A stretch of 64,000 bases of DNA. It comes from Bradyrhizobium diazoefficiens. Lineage in GTDB: Bacteria > Pseudomonadota > Alphaproteobacteria > Rhizobiales > Xanthobacteraceae. The stretch spans positions 18,151 through 82,150 of the forward strand of contig NZ_JAFCJJ010000028.1 of the NCBI RefSeq assembly GCF_018131015.1. The letters run 5' to 3'. The notes under the pieces are model-generated. The model was not told the origin of the DNA, did no database searches, and worked only from the letters and a program-made list of their open reading frames with translations. Shown here piece by piece: positions 17,015 to 25,468 of this stretch. The position numbers and the translations under genes are program-made. The stretch's first letter is position 1; each line of letters begins with the position of its first letter.

Positions 17015-17284
17015 TCAAGAGTTGAACTGAAGCTCCGTCCGGGATTGCCGCTCGGCCTCCGCCTTGTTTCTGGCGGGATCCTCGCCCTGCGCCGCCCGGC
17101 AGGGCCTGATCTCGTAGTCGTTGTCGAGCACCCGGCGCGGACCCGGCCGCTCTTCGTCGGCGCTTACGTCCACGACCAGCCCGCTTCGCTGTGCAAGCAT
17201 CCAGACATCGGCTTCGCTCGGATAGGCCTTGCTGATCTGGGCATCGTTACAGAACAGGGCGTAGGGCATCGTTCCCGCCTTCAT
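17015..17284 (-). CDS. Small hypothetical protein
   Basis: An 89-residue cytoplasmic protein starting at 17284 after ACGAGGTCGTCG; a second ATG at 17269 would give 84 residues. The sequence opens with MPYALFCNDAQISKAYPSEADVWMLA-type order and ends with a charged tail. It has no signal peptide or recognised domain. I recall similar short proteins in Bradyrhizobium but no function. It converges on the gene at 16735-16977. Confidence 0.6.
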   Translation of the reverse strand: MKAGTMPYALFCNDAQISKAYPSEADVWMLAQRSGLVVDVSADEERPGPRRVLDNDYEIRPCRAAQGEDPARNKAEAERQSRTELQFNS

Positions 17285-17351
17285 CGACGACCTCGTTAAC
17301 GATCTGCCCCTGTGAGGGTTTCTGGCGAAACCGCCGATCACGGGGGCGTGA

Positions 17352-17370
17352 TCAGGGCCTCCGGCCCTGA
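17352..17370. promoter_or_regulatory. Short GC-rich hairpin, noncoding stretch
   Basis: TCAGGGCC (17352-17359) and GGCCCTGA (17363-17370) form an 8-base stem with a TCC loop in the region between two divergent small genes. A run of eight A follows at about 17393-17400. Its role as leader hairpin or terminator cannot be decided. Confidence 0.35.
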
Positions 17371-17434
17371 GTCGTAAACGAGTCCTGAATCCCAAAAAAA
17401 AGAATCCCCGGGACTCATCCGCTGGAATCAGCGG

Positions 17435-17554
17435 ATGTTTCAGGCCATGACGATCGCGCTGAAAACCTCCTGTGAGCTGGTGCACCTGCCGTTGACGCTG
17501 GCGTTGCTCGGCGCCTGCACGGCCAACCTCTGGTTGGTGTGGTCCTGGCTGTAG
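17435..17554 (+). CDS. Possible 39-residue membrane peptide
   Basis: An open frame ATG-TTT-CAG to TAG with one strongly hydrophobic stretch (LPLTLALLGACTANLWLVWSWL). Its start codon lies at the end of the inverted repeat ATCCGCTG-GAAT-CAGCGGAT (17417-17436), which could hide the start in RNA. No good Shine-Dalgarno sequence is seen. It might be a real small membrane protein or a chance frame. Confidence 0.3.
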   Translation: MFQAMTIALKTSCELVHLPLTLALLGACTANLWLVWSWL

Positions 17555-17618
17555 GGATCGTGCCCGCAAGGGATCGTGCCCGCAGGGGATCCTGACCGGC
17601 AGGTTGGCGGCAGCTCCC

Positions 17619-18020
17619 TTACTTCTCCGCCGGCCGGTCAGACGGCGCCTCGCGAATGGCCGCGCGGACTTTGCTGAGCGTCGCGGCGCAATATTCCTCG
17701 CGCTCGCGCTCGAACCGCTCCTGGTGCTTGCGGAAATTGGCGATGCGATCCTGCATCTCGCTGCGGAAATCGCTGGCCCGCGGCGGCGCGAGTTGGACCG
17801 GGGCCTGGACCACGATCTGGACGGGCAGCGGCTGGGCCGGGGAGGCCGGCGGCGGCTCGGCCTCGACTGCAACGGTCCGTACGGCGACGAATTCAGTCGT
17901 CACGGCGAACGCAGCCGTTTCGGTCCCCGGCGAATGCAAGCCATCCTTCTTGCCGGTCACCGACTGGATGAAGGCCATCGTCTGCGCGATCAGTGCGTCG
18001 CGCTCCCTGATCCACTTCAT
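17619..18020 (-). CDS. Hypothetical protein with coiled-coil-like C-terminus
   Basis: A 133-residue protein starting at 18020 (MKWIRERDALIAQTMAFIQSV). The middle is Pro/Ala/Val-rich (EAEPPPASPAQPLPVQIVVQ) and the C-terminal 45 residues form a charged helix (MQDRIANFRKHQERFEREREEY). No signal peptide or domain is recognised. The gene is divergent from the small gene at 18080. Codon use looks like that of its neighbours, which supports a real gene. Confidence 0.65.
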   Translation of the reverse strand: MKWIRERDALIAQTMAFIQSVTGKKDGLHSPGTETAAFAVTTEFVAVRTVAVEAEPPPASPAQPLPVQIVVQAPVQLAPPRASDFRSEMQDRIANFRKHQERFEREREEYCAATLSKVRAAIREAPSDRPAEK

Positions 18021-18079
18021 GGTCTACCCCTGGTTGGACCCATTCCAGCAAAGCGGGTGCGGCGAATCAAGAAGAGTCG

Positions 18080-18289
18080 TTGGCGGGGATTGCATATTTT
18101 TCCCGTACGCCCGACACTGTTCCGATGGAACTCCGGGAAGACCAGTCCGACGAAGCGCAGGGCCTGAGGCTCGTGCGCGCCTTTCTGGCGCTGCCGCCCG
18201 ACAAGCGGGCAGAGGTGATCGCATATGTCGAGCAACTGGTGGGGGCCCAGGACCAGCCCGGGCAGGCCGAAAAGGCCTCCCCGGCGTGA
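18080..18289 (+). CDS. Small hypothetical protein
   Basis: A 69-residue protein from a TTG at 18080 preceded by AAGAAGAG; an ATG at 18125 would give a 54-residue version beginning MELREDQSDEAQ. The core is an amphipathic helix (LRLVRAFLALPPDKRAEVIAYVEQLV), a pattern seen in short Rhizobiales proteins of unknown function. It precedes the chemoreceptor gene by 235 bases, with no visible link. Confidence 0.55.
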   Translation: MAGIAYFSRTPDTVPMELREDQSDEAQGLRLVRAFLALPPDKRAEVIAYVEQLVGAQDQPGQAEKASPA

Positions 18290-18524
18290 GCTATCGCTGG
18301 GCGGAATTGACGGTGGGCGCGAGATAACGGGCGCCACCGGCTGCACCGAGCCGCTTCGCCAGCGCGAACCTGACATGAGGCTGACGTGACCGCCCAGAGC
18401 TCGGTAGTTTCCCGCAAGATTATCCGCGTCATTTAATATCAAATTTTAACGTTAACGGGTTCCAATCCGGCTGGGACTGCTTCGGTCGGTTTGACCGGAC
18501 AATCAAAATCAACGGGCGGCTGGA

Positions 18525-20222
18525 ATGAGCTTTTTGAACAATCTGAAGATCGTGTTGAAGGTCGCGCTGATCGTGGCCGTGATGGGCTGCGCACTGGTCG
18601 CCGTCGCTGCCTTCGGCACAAGGGAGCTCTCCTCGACCGTCGACGGGTTCAACGAGCTCTCGGCTGCGCAATCCTCGGCGCTCAACATCGTCCGCGCCCA
18701 GCGCCGCGCCGAGACCTACCACGCCGCGCTCTACGCGTTGATCACCGAGTTGACCGAGGCGGGCAACGCCAATCGCGTCAAGGTCGCCAAGCAGAACCGC
18801 GATGAAATTCGCCAATATCTCGATGCGGCGATCCAGGACGATCCGGCGCGCGCAACCGAGATCAAGGCCATCGACGCCCAATTCAAGGCCGTGTTCGCAG
18901 GCTGCGACCCCGTGCTCGAGGCCGGCGCAGCCGCAAGCAGCACGGAGGAGAACATCAGGGTCGCCGAACGCGCCCACAAGGAGTGTGATCCGCTGATCGA
19001 CGCGATTCTGGAGCGTGTTTCTGCGTTCTCGAACGAGACGGCGAAGGCGGTGGCCAAGCAGAAGGAGGCGATCAGCCGCGACGCCAGATCCGCAACCTGG
19101 ACCGTGATGGGCGTCAGCGTCGGCGGCCTGCTCGTCGGCATCGCGATCGCGCTGTTCATCGGCTTCAAGGCGATGTCGCAGCCGATCGCCCGGCTCAAGC
19201 TCGCCATGGAAGGCCTTGCCCGCAACGACCTCAAGACCGACGTGCCCGAAAAGGACCGCCGTGACGAGATCGGCGACATGGCCAAGACGGTCGAGGTGTT
19301 CAAGACCAACGCGCTCGAGGTCGAGCGGCTCAAGGCGGCGCAGGTCGAAGCCGAGAAGCAGGCTGCCGAGCAGCGCCGCCGCGACATGTTCAACCTGGCC
19401 GACGGTTTCGAGCGCGCGGTCGGCGAGATCATCGACACCGTCGGATCCGCGTCCACCGAGCTCGAGGTATCGTCCTCGACACTCGCCACCACCGCGAAGC
19501 GCGCACAGGAGCTGACCTCGGTCGTCGCGGTCGCCTCCGGCGAGGCCACCGGCAACGTCCAGTCGGTCGCGACCGCGACCGAGGAGCTGTCCTCCTCGGT
19601 CACCGAGATCAGCCGCCAGGTGCAGGAATCCGCGCGGATGGCGGGCGAGGCCGTCGGCCAGGCCCGCACCACGACCGAGCGGGTTAGCGAGCTCTCCGTC
19701 GCTGCGACGCGGATCGGCGACGTCGTCGAGCTGATCAACACCATTGCCGGCCAGACCAACCTCCTGGCGCTCAACGCCACGATCGAGGCGGCGCGCGCCG
19801 GTGAAGCCGGCCGCGGCTTTGCGGTCGTCGCCTCCGAGGTGAAGACGCTGGCCGAGCAGACCGCCAAGGCGACCGGCGAGATCAGCCAGCAGATTTCCGG
19901 CATCCAGAACGCGACCCAGGAATCCGTCACCGCGATCCGCGACATTTCCGCCACGATCGAGCGGCTGTCGGAGGTGGCCTCGACCATTGCCGCCGCCGTC
20001 GAGGAGCAGGGCGCCGCGACCCAGGAGATCGCCCGCAACGTGCAGCAGGCGGCCCACGGCACCCAGCAGGTCTCCAGCAACATCACCGACGTGCAGCGCG
20101 GTGCGGCCGAGACCGGCTCGGCCTCCTCGCAGGTGCTTTCGACTGCAAAGATGCTGGCGACCGACAGCACCCGCCTGAAGGACGAGGTCGGGAAATTCCT
20201 GCGGACGGTGCGCGCCGCCTGA
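18525..20222 (+). CDS. Methyl-accepting chemotaxis protein
   Basis: A 565-residue inner-membrane chemoreceptor that signals through CheA/CheW. Layout: first membrane helix about residues 8-30; a periplasmic helical sensor of about 160 residues (four-helix-bundle type) with Cys in AGCDP and KECDP that could pair; second membrane helix about 191-215; HAMP domain about 218-270; then the cytoplasmic coiled coil. The hairpin tip is at about residues 403-440 (TIAGQTNLLALNATIEAARA, then GEAGRGFAVVASEVKTLA). There is no C-terminal CheR-binding pentapeptide. No che genes are nearby. An AT-rich stretch with GTTAAC sites at 18430-18460 is the likely promoter. Confidence 0.95.
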   Translation: MSFLNNLKIVLKVALIVAVMGCALVAVAAFGTRELSSTVDGFNELSAAQSSALNIVRAQRRAETYHAALYALITELTEAGNANRVKVAKQNRDEIRQYLDAAIQDDPARATEIKAIDAQFKAVFAGCDPVLEAGAAASSTEENIRVAERAHKECDPLIDAILERVSAFSNETAKAVAKQKEAISRDARSATWTVMGVSVGGLLVGIAIALFIGFKAMSQPIARLKLAMEGLARNDLKTDVPEKDRRDEIGDMAKTVEVFKTNALEVERLKAAQVEAEKQAAEQRRRDMFNLADGFERAVGEIIDTVGSASTELEVSSSTLATTAKRAQELTSVVAVASGEATGNVQSVATATEELSSSVTEISRQVQESARMAGEAVGQARTTTERVSELSVAATRIGDVVELINTIAGQTNLLALNATIEAARAGEAGRGFAVVASEVKTLAEQTAKATGEISQQISGIQNATQESVTAIRDISATIERLSEVASTIAAAVEEQGAATQEIARNVQQAAHGTQQVSSNITDVQRGAAETGSASSQVLSTAKMLATDSTRLKDEVGKFLRTVRAA

Positions 20223-20260
20223 ACCTGCGCGGCGGCCACTGCCCGCCGTGCGTTCGCCTG

Positions 20261-20374
20261 CTATCGCGCCAGCAGAAAACCGAGCGCGAGCACGAACAGC
20301 GTGGCCGTCATGATGACGGCCGCAGCCGCACCGGCAGCGATCCTGGCCTTCTCTCGTGGCGTGGCGGGGCGCAT
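20261..20374 (-). CDS. 37-residue single-pass membrane protein
   Basis: An ATG-to-TAG frame encoding a basic N-terminus (MRPATPREKARIAAG) and one long hydrophobic helix (AAAAVIMTATLFVLALGFLL) ending in AR. An AGGTAG lies some 14 bases before the start. It fills the gap between the chemoreceptor and the methyltransferase genes on the opposite strand. Positive-inside topology and lack of frameshift support a real small membrane protein. The function is unknown. Confidence 0.5.
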   Translation of the reverse strand: MRPATPREKARIAAGAAAAVIMTATLFVLALGFLLAR

Positions 20375-20474
20375 CGGATGCCGATGCTACCTGATGTTGA
20401 ACTCCGGTCCAATCCGTGGTCAGTAGCCGTCCCCGCCACGCGCGCGGGCAACGTCCGTCCCCGAAGGCTACCCC

Positions 20475-21194
20475 ATGAACGAGGATGTCAGCGACGGCTG
20501 GGCCGAGTCTGCGGCCGCCTGGATCGTCGAGCAAGGCGAGGACGGCGACTATGGCCGTCGCTTTGTGCTGGATGCGCCGATGCGCGAGCGCATCGAAGGG
20601 CGCGGTTTCCGCAATGCGCTGGATGTCGGCTGCGGAGAGGGGCGGTTCTGCCGCATCCTGCAGCGCGCCGGCATCCGCACCACCGGCATTGATCCGACCG
20701 AGGCGCTGCTTGCGCGCGCCAGGGAGCTGGACCCGAACGGCGACTATCGGCTCGGCCGCGCCGAGACGATGGATTTCGATGCGGAGTTCGACCTGGTCGT
20801 CAGCTATCTCAGCCTGATCGACATGCCGGATCTTGCCGCTTCCATCGCGAAGATGGTGGCGGCGCTGCGGCCGGGCGGCACACTGCTGATCGCCAACCTG
20901 ACCAGCTTCCTCACGGCGGGACCGCCTGAGGGCTGGACGCGCGACAGCGACGGCGTTCTGCGCTTCGCCATCGACCACTACATGGAGGAGCGGGTGGCCT
21001 GGGTGAGCTGGCGCGGCATCCGGATTCAGAACTGGCATCGTCCGCTCAGCCATTACATGACGCTGCTGCTCGATCATGGCCTCCAGTTGCGATTGTTCGT
21101 CGAGCCGACGCCCGCAGGCGGCGATCCCGGCAGGAATGCGCTTCATCTCCGGGTGCCGTATTTCCACATCATGGAGTGGCAGAAGCCGGCTTGA
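20475..21194 (+). CDS. Class I SAM-dependent methyltransferase
   Basis: A 239-residue cytoplasmic enzyme with a Rossmann methyltransferase fold. Motif I is ALDVGCGEGRFCRIL, an acidic residue follows in TTGIDPTEALL, motif IV is FDLVVSYLSLIDMPD, and motif VI is RPGGTLLIANL. The C-terminal third contains HYMEERVAWVSWRGIRI and HRPLSHYMTLLLDHGLQL, as in UbiE/COQ5-like methyltransferases of unknown substrate. It is followed 77 bases downstream by another methyltransferase on the same strand; the two are not similar beyond the fold. Confidence 0.85.
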   Translation: MNEDVSDGWAESAAAWIVEQGEDGDYGRRFVLDAPMRERIEGRGFRNALDVGCGEGRFCRILQRAGIRTTGIDPTEALLARARELDPNGDYRLGRAETMDFDAEFDLVVSYLSLIDMPDLAASIAKMVAALRPGGTLLIANLTSFLTAGPPEGWTRDSDGVLRFAIDHYMEERVAWVSWRGIRIQNWHRPLSHYMTLLLDHGLQLRLFVEPTPAGGDPGRNALHLRVPYFHIMEWQKPA

Positions 21195-21271
21195 GGCAGG
21201 ACGAGGTTTCGAACGCGACGCCTCGCATGTATGGTCAGCCCGCGATGGAGTTCTGATGTGAGCCTCGTCCG

Positions 21272-21958
21272 ATGATCGCCAGACGCCCCCCCGTGCTCGC
21301 CCACGAGCGCTTTGTCGCCGACCGCGCGAACTTTGCCGGCCTCGATCTTGCCGCGCGGTTCGAGCGGATCGAGCGGACCAATTTGTGGGGCGCTGCGACC
21401 TCGGTGTCGGGCCTCGGCTCGGAGGACCGCGCCACCGCCACGATCCGGGACGCGCTGCCGTCGCTGTTGCAGCGGCTCGGTGCACGGTCGCTGCTGGATG
21501 CGCCCTGCGGCGACGCCGGCTGGATCGGCCGACTGACGCGCGATGTCGCCTACACCGGCATCGACATCGTGCCGTCGCTGATCGACGCCAACCGCGCGCG
21601 GGTGGCGCGGGGCGAATTGGCCGGCCGCTTTCTCGTCGCCGACATCACCCGCGATGCGCTGCCGCGTGCCGAATTGATCCTGTGCCGCGACTGCCTGGTG
21701 CATCTCAGCTTCCAGAACGTCGCCCGTGCCGTCGCCCGCTTTCGCGCCAGCGGCGCACGCTTCCTGCTGGTCACCACCTTTCCGGAGTGGGATGACAATC
21801 GCGATTGCGAGGACGGCGATTGGCGCGCGCTCAATATGGAGAAGCCGCCCTTCAACTGGCCCGCGCCGCGGGAGATCATCAACGAGGCCTGCGAGGAGGG
21901 CGGTGGCGGCTGGCGCGACAAGAGCCTCGGGCTGTGGTGGCTGGATGAATTGCCATAG
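21272..21958 (+). CDS. SAM-dependent methyltransferase-like protein
   Basis: A 228-residue protein with a degenerate class I methyltransferase core: SLLDAPCGDAGWIGRL (motif I, with PCGD in place of GCG), YTGIDIVPSLIDANRAR, and LILCRDCLVHLSFQNV. The DxxVHL segment resembles that of bacterial methyltransferases acting on small molecules. The end (WDDNRDCEDGDWRALNMEKPPFNWP) fits a substrate lid. The gene follows the methyltransferase at 20475 on the same strand. The substrate is unknown. Confidence 0.8.
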   Translation: MIARRPPVLAHERFVADRANFAGLDLAARFERIERTNLWGAATSVSGLGSEDRATATIRDALPSLLQRLGARSLLDAPCGDAGWIGRLTRDVAYTGIDIVPSLIDANRARVARGELAGRFLVADITRDALPRAELILCRDCLVHLSFQNVARAVARFRASGARFLLVTTFPEWDDNRDCEDGDWRALNMEKPPFNWPAPREIINEACEEGGGGWRDKSLGLWWLDELP

Positions 21959-22054
21959 CACGTCGAAGGCCGCGGATATGTGACGGACACGGCGCAACGT
22001 CCGTTGCTTCGGTCCTTGCCGCCGCGGTAGACTTCGAAAGGCGTTGGCATTCTG

Positions 22055-23908
22055 ATGCTGGAGCGGGCGATGAGGCCGAGTGTAGCGATAGCTGCCGTGC
22101 TGATCTGGTGCGGCGCGCCGGCGCTGGCGCAGCAGCAGGACGGCGCCGCGCTCTATGCGATGTATTGCTCACAGTGCCATGACGGCACGGACGGTCAGAG
22201 CCGGGTGGCGGCCCGCAGCGCCATGCAGGCGATGTCGTTCGAGCACGTGCTGGGGCAGCTTTCCTCCGGCAGCATGGCTGTCATCGCGAAGGACCGCAGC
22301 GATGCCGAACGTCGCGCGATTGCATCCTTCGTCACCGGCAAGAGCGCTGCCGTGGGTGCTGCCGACGCGCAGGGCGGCTGCACCCTGAAGGCCGGCGGTT
22401 TTCCGCAACCGCTCGACGGTCCGCGCTGGAACGGGTGGGGCGTCGATTTCTACAACAGCCGCTTCCAGCCCGCCGACATGGCAGGGCTCACGGCTGAGCA
22501 GGTGCCGCGCCTGCGGCTGAAATGGGCTTATGCGTTCCCCGGCGCCTCGGCCTCCTTTGCGCCGCCGACCATCGTTGGCGGCCTGCTCTTCATCGGCGGC
22601 ACCGATCGCAAGGTGCACGCGCTCGACGCGCGCAGCGGCTGCACGCTGTGGACGTATCCGACCGATGGTGCGGTGCGCGCCGCGATCAGCTTTGCGCCGC
22701 TTCCCGGCTCCGATCAGTTCGCGATCTTCTTCGGCGACTTGCAGGCCAACGCCTACGCCGTCAACGCGCTGACCGGCGCGCTGATCTGGAAGACGAAGGT
22801 CGAGGCGCATCTGGCCGCGCGGATCACCGGGGCGCCGACGCTGCATGCCGGTGTTCTCTACGTGCCGGTATCCTCGCTCGAGGAAGCCGCCGGCTCGCAG
22901 GCGAGTTATGCATGCTGCACCTTCCGCGGCAGTGTGGTGGCGCTCGAAGCCGCGACGGGCAAGCCGGTCTGGCAGGCCTACACGATCCCGGACGTGCCGC
23001 ATCCGACCGGCAAGAACGCCATGGGCACACAGCTTTTTGGCCCTTCCGGCGCCGCGATCTGGTCGGCGCCGACCATCGATGCGAAGCGCAACGCGATCTA
23101 TGTCGCGACTAGCAACTCCTATTCCAATCCGCCGGCCGCAACGGCCGATGCCGTCCTCGCCTTCGATCTCGCGACCGGGAAGCTGCTCTGGCAGCAGCAG
23201 GCCACGCCGAAGGATGCCTTCATCGTGGCGTGCTTCAGCGCGGACAGGACCAATTGTCCCGACGATAACGGGCCCGATCATGATTTCGGCCAGTCGCCGA
23301 TCCTCGTGACCTTGCGCGACGGCAGGCGCATGCTCGTCGCCGCGCAGAAATCCGGCGTCGTACACGCGCTCGATCCCGACGAGGGCGGCAAGATCCTGTG
23401 GCAGACCCGCATCGGGAAGGGCGGTCCGCTCGGCGGCAGCGAGTGGGGCTCGGCGGCGGACCAGGACCGCATCTATGTCGCAAACTCCGACGTGCGCTTC
23501 CGGCGCGACGGCACGCTGCAGCTCGAGCCCAGCCAAGGCGGCGGACTGTTCGGCCTTGATCTCGCCACCGGGAAGATCGCGATGCAGGTGCGGCCTGTTG
23601 ATTGCGGCGATCGCCCGCAATGCAGCCCCGCGCTCTCGGCTGCGGTGAGCCTGATCCCCGGTGTCGTGTTCTCCGGCAGCGTCAGCGGCTTCCTGCGCGC
23701 CTATGCCGCCAGCGACGGCAAGCTGTTGTGGGAGTTCGACACCGCGCGGGACTTCAAGGCCGTCAACGGTGTTGCCGCCCATGGCGGGGCGATCGACGGC
23801 CCGGGGCCGGTCATCGCCGGCGGCATGGTCTACACCAATGCCGGCTACGGCCAATGGAGCGGCATCGCCGGCAACGTGCTGCTGGCATTCGAGGCAGGGA
23901 CGGAGTGA
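22055..23908 (+). CDS. Periplasmic quinohemoprotein dehydrogenase (PVA-dehydrogenase-like)
   Basis: A 617-residue exported protein. After a signal peptide (AVLIWCGAPALAQ) comes a c-type heme site, Cys38-Ser-Gln-Cys41-His42, in a short cytochrome c domain of about 70 residues. The remainder is a PQQ-type beta-propeller with WxxG-like blades (GGLLFIGGTDRKVHALDA, GSVVALEAATGKPVWQA, VLAFDLATGKLLWQQQ, FLRAYAASDGKLLWEFD). A Cys-Cys pair in SYACCTFRG and the heme-first order resemble polyvinyl alcohol dehydrogenase. It probably oxidises an alcohol and passes electrons to a periplasmic cytochrome. A second ATG at 22070 has the better ribosome site (GGAGCGGGCG). No pqq genes are nearby. Confidence 0.82.
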   Translation: MLERAMRPSVAIAAVLIWCGAPALAQQQDGAALYAMYCSQCHDGTDGQSRVAARSAMQAMSFEHVLGQLSSGSMAVIAKDRSDAERRAIASFVTGKSAAVGAADAQGGCTLKAGGFPQPLDGPRWNGWGVDFYNSRFQPADMAGLTAEQVPRLRLKWAYAFPGASASFAPPTIVGGLLFIGGTDRKVHALDARSGCTLWTYPTDGAVRAAISFAPLPGSDQFAIFFGDLQANAYAVNALTGALIWKTKVEAHLAARITGAPTLHAGVLYVPVSSLEEAAGSQASYACCTFRGSVVALEAATGKPVWQAYTIPDVPHPTGKNAMGTQLFGPSGAAIWSAPTIDAKRNAIYVATSNSYSNPPAATADAVLAFDLATGKLLWQQQATPKDAFIVACFSADRTNCPDDNGPDHDFGQSPILVTLRDGRRMLVAAQKSGVVHALDPDEGGKILWQTRIGKGGPLGGSEWGSAADQDRIYVANSDVRFRRDGTLQLEPSQGGGLFGLDLATGKIAMQVRPVDCGDRPQCSPALSAAVSLIPGVVFSGSVSGFLRAYAASDGKLLWEFDTARDFKAVNGVAAHGGAIDGPGPVIAGGMVYTNAGYGQWSGIAGNVLLAFEAGTE

Positions 23909-23920
23909 GGGCTTGCTCAT

Positions 23921-24040
23921 GTCCCGGACTCGCTGCAACGCTCTTCGCGTTGCTGCGCAGAGCCGGGACCCAGGAAGCCACAGCATCCGCTGATGCATGG
24001 GCCCCGGCTCTGCAGCGCAGCGCTGCGCTGCGTCCGGGGC
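23921..24040. repeat. Pair of intergenic palindromic repeats
   Basis: Two GC-rich hairpins lie in tandem: GTCCCGG...CCGGGAC at 23921-23969, with inner arms around CTCTTCGCG, and GCCCCGG...CCGGGGC at 24001-24040, around a self-complementary CGCAGCGCTGCG. The second mirrors the theme of the first. Elements of this look are, from memory, scattered in Bradyrhizobium intergenic DNA. Confidence 0.65.
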
Positions 24041-24099
24041 ACGAGAGCTTTGTTTGACGATAGACAAGACTGATCATCCTCGCGGCTCATCACCCGAGC

Positions 24100-24600
24100 T
24101 TTGCTTCGTCGCCTCACCCCCGATGAAAGAGGGCGCAGGGAAGACCGGAAGCCGGCTGGCTCCCACGGTCCGCTGTGCGCAAATGCGCTGAAAACAGATG
24201 CACAGCGGCATACAGGGCAGCCTGGACATCCCGGCCTTCCCTGCGCAGTGGTTTTGACGGCTTATGTCGTGCTCTCCCCGGGGAGCGATGCACTATTGCC
24301 CCCGTCACCTTGCGGATGGCTGATGCGCGGGGCCGGTCGGCCAAGCACATCACCGCAAGACTTGGCGCACAAGCTCCGGGCGCCAGGACGACACGATTTT
24401 GCCGTACGCGAACCATACCGGTCGTGTGCGCGACACCTTCGCTCACGGTTGCCCGCCCTGCGAGGCTCTTCGCGCCGATGTGGCCCGCGTCCACCGCCGT
24501 CCGGCCCGCGTTCGTGACGATCGCGATACGCCCCTCTTCCTTGGGCCGGAGTGAGGCGATGCATACGCTATTCCCGAAATTCGGTAAAGAAGAATATTTT
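24100..24600. repeat. Probable dispersed Bradyrhizobium-type repeat, no supported gene
   Basis: About 500 bases with overlapping frames on both strands but no coherent protein. The minus-strand text contains EGRIAIVTNAGRTAVDA and RVRQNRVVLAP; from memory, near-copies of these words occur in many spurious 'hypothetical proteins' of Bradyrhizobium and Rhodopseudomonas. That points to a high-copy interspersed element. It lies between the quinohemoprotein gene and the GFA gene. Together with 23921-24040 it accounts for most of the 765-base gene-free stretch. Confidence 0.6.
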
Positions 24601-24673
24601 TGAGATGGCGACTTGACGCCGCAGCGAAACAGGCGCGCAGCGCCTTGAGGAACAGACACAAGGAGCGGATCCG

Positions 24674-25093
24674 ATGATCGAGGCCAGATGTAGTTGCGGC
24701 GCTGTCGCGGTTTCGCTTCCGGGACCAACCGACCGGGTCGCAGCCTGTCACTGCATCGCATGCCAGCGGCGCTCCGGCGCGCCGTTCGGTGTCGGTGCCT
24801 TCTATCCGCTGCAATCCGTCGAGATCCGGGGCACGCCGAAGGAATATGTTCGTGCCGCCGACAGCGGCGGCAAGGTCCGCTGCTATTTCTGCACCGAGTG
24901 CGGCTCGACGGTTTACTGGAAGGCGGACAATCTGCCGGCGATGATCGGCGTCGCCCTTGGCGCCATCGCCGACCCCAACTTTCCGGCGCCGATCAAATCG
25001 GTGTTCGAGCAGTCGAAGCACGGCTGGGTCGAGATCGGCGGCGCCGCTGTCGAGCATCTTCAGCAAGGCAGCTTCCGCAAGAATTCGGGCTGA
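24674..25093 (+). CDS. GFA-family (glutathione-dependent formaldehyde-activating/CENP-V-like) protein
   Basis: A 139-residue zinc-binding beta-fold protein. The conserved Cys groups are present: CSCGAV near the N-terminus, CHCIACQRRSGAPFGVGAFY, and CYFCTECGSTVYW. These bind structural and catalytic zinc in the Gfa family. The ATG at 24674 follows AAGGAGCGGATCCG. The name refers to the Paracoccus enzyme; most members, including this one, have no proven formaldehyde role. The gene is single, followed by the tRNA-Thr gene on the opposite strand. Confidence 0.92.
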   Translation: MIEARCSCGAVAVSLPGPTDRVAACHCIACQRRSGAPFGVGAFYPLQSVEIRGTPKEYVRAADSGGKVRCYFCTECGSTVYWKADNLPAMIGVALGAIADPNFPAPIKSVFEQSKHGWVEIGGAAVEHLQQGSFRKNSG

Positions 25094-25110
25094 GGGGCCG
25101 CGCGAGGGCT

Positions 25111-25185
25111 TGGTGCCGGCTGAGGGGATTGAACCCCCGACCTTCGGTTTACAAAACCGCTGCTCTACCGCTGAGCTAAGCCGGC
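25111..25185 (-). tRNA. tRNA-Thr (UGU), CCA encoded
   Basis: Read on the minus strand, the acceptor stem is GCCGGCT/AGCCGGC, the D arm GCTC...GAGC, the anticodon loop TTTGTAA with anticodon TGT, the T arm GGGGG-TTCAATC-CCCTC (imperfectly paired at its foot), and the 3' end ACCA is genomic. The decoded codon is ACA, threonine. The 283 bases to the next gene at 25469 show no supported gene. Confidence 0.97.
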
Positions 25186-25468
25186 ATACCCTTGAATATT
25201 CTGATGAAAATCCTGGCGATCGGTTCCAGCAGCCGCCGCCCACCGCGGCCCTTGCGGTCCACGCGGTTCGTGCGCCTGTCTATGGCAGCTTGCAGCGCCT
25301 CGTCAATCCGTTCGGCGCCGTTCCTTCTCCCTGCGCGGGACTGAAGGATGATGGCCGGGCCATCCGAGCGGACATGGAGGCTCGTCAGCCCGGCTTTGCT
25401 TCGTGACCGAACCCTCGCGAACCGCCATCAACGTGCGAAACGGTCGCTGGGCCCAATCGTTCGCAGGA

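Noticed and set aside
18429..21485. A 1018-codon open frame on the minus strand opposite the chemoreceptor and methyltransferase genes
   Set aside because: It lies antisense to a clear chemoreceptor and a clear methyltransferase, has low-complexity Arg/Gly/Ala composition and no domain. It is a GC-driven shadow.
24114..24761. A 215-codon minus-strand frame in the repeat block
   Set aside because: Its text resembles recurring spurious Bradyrhizobium proteins and it overlaps the GFA gene; treated as repeat DNA.
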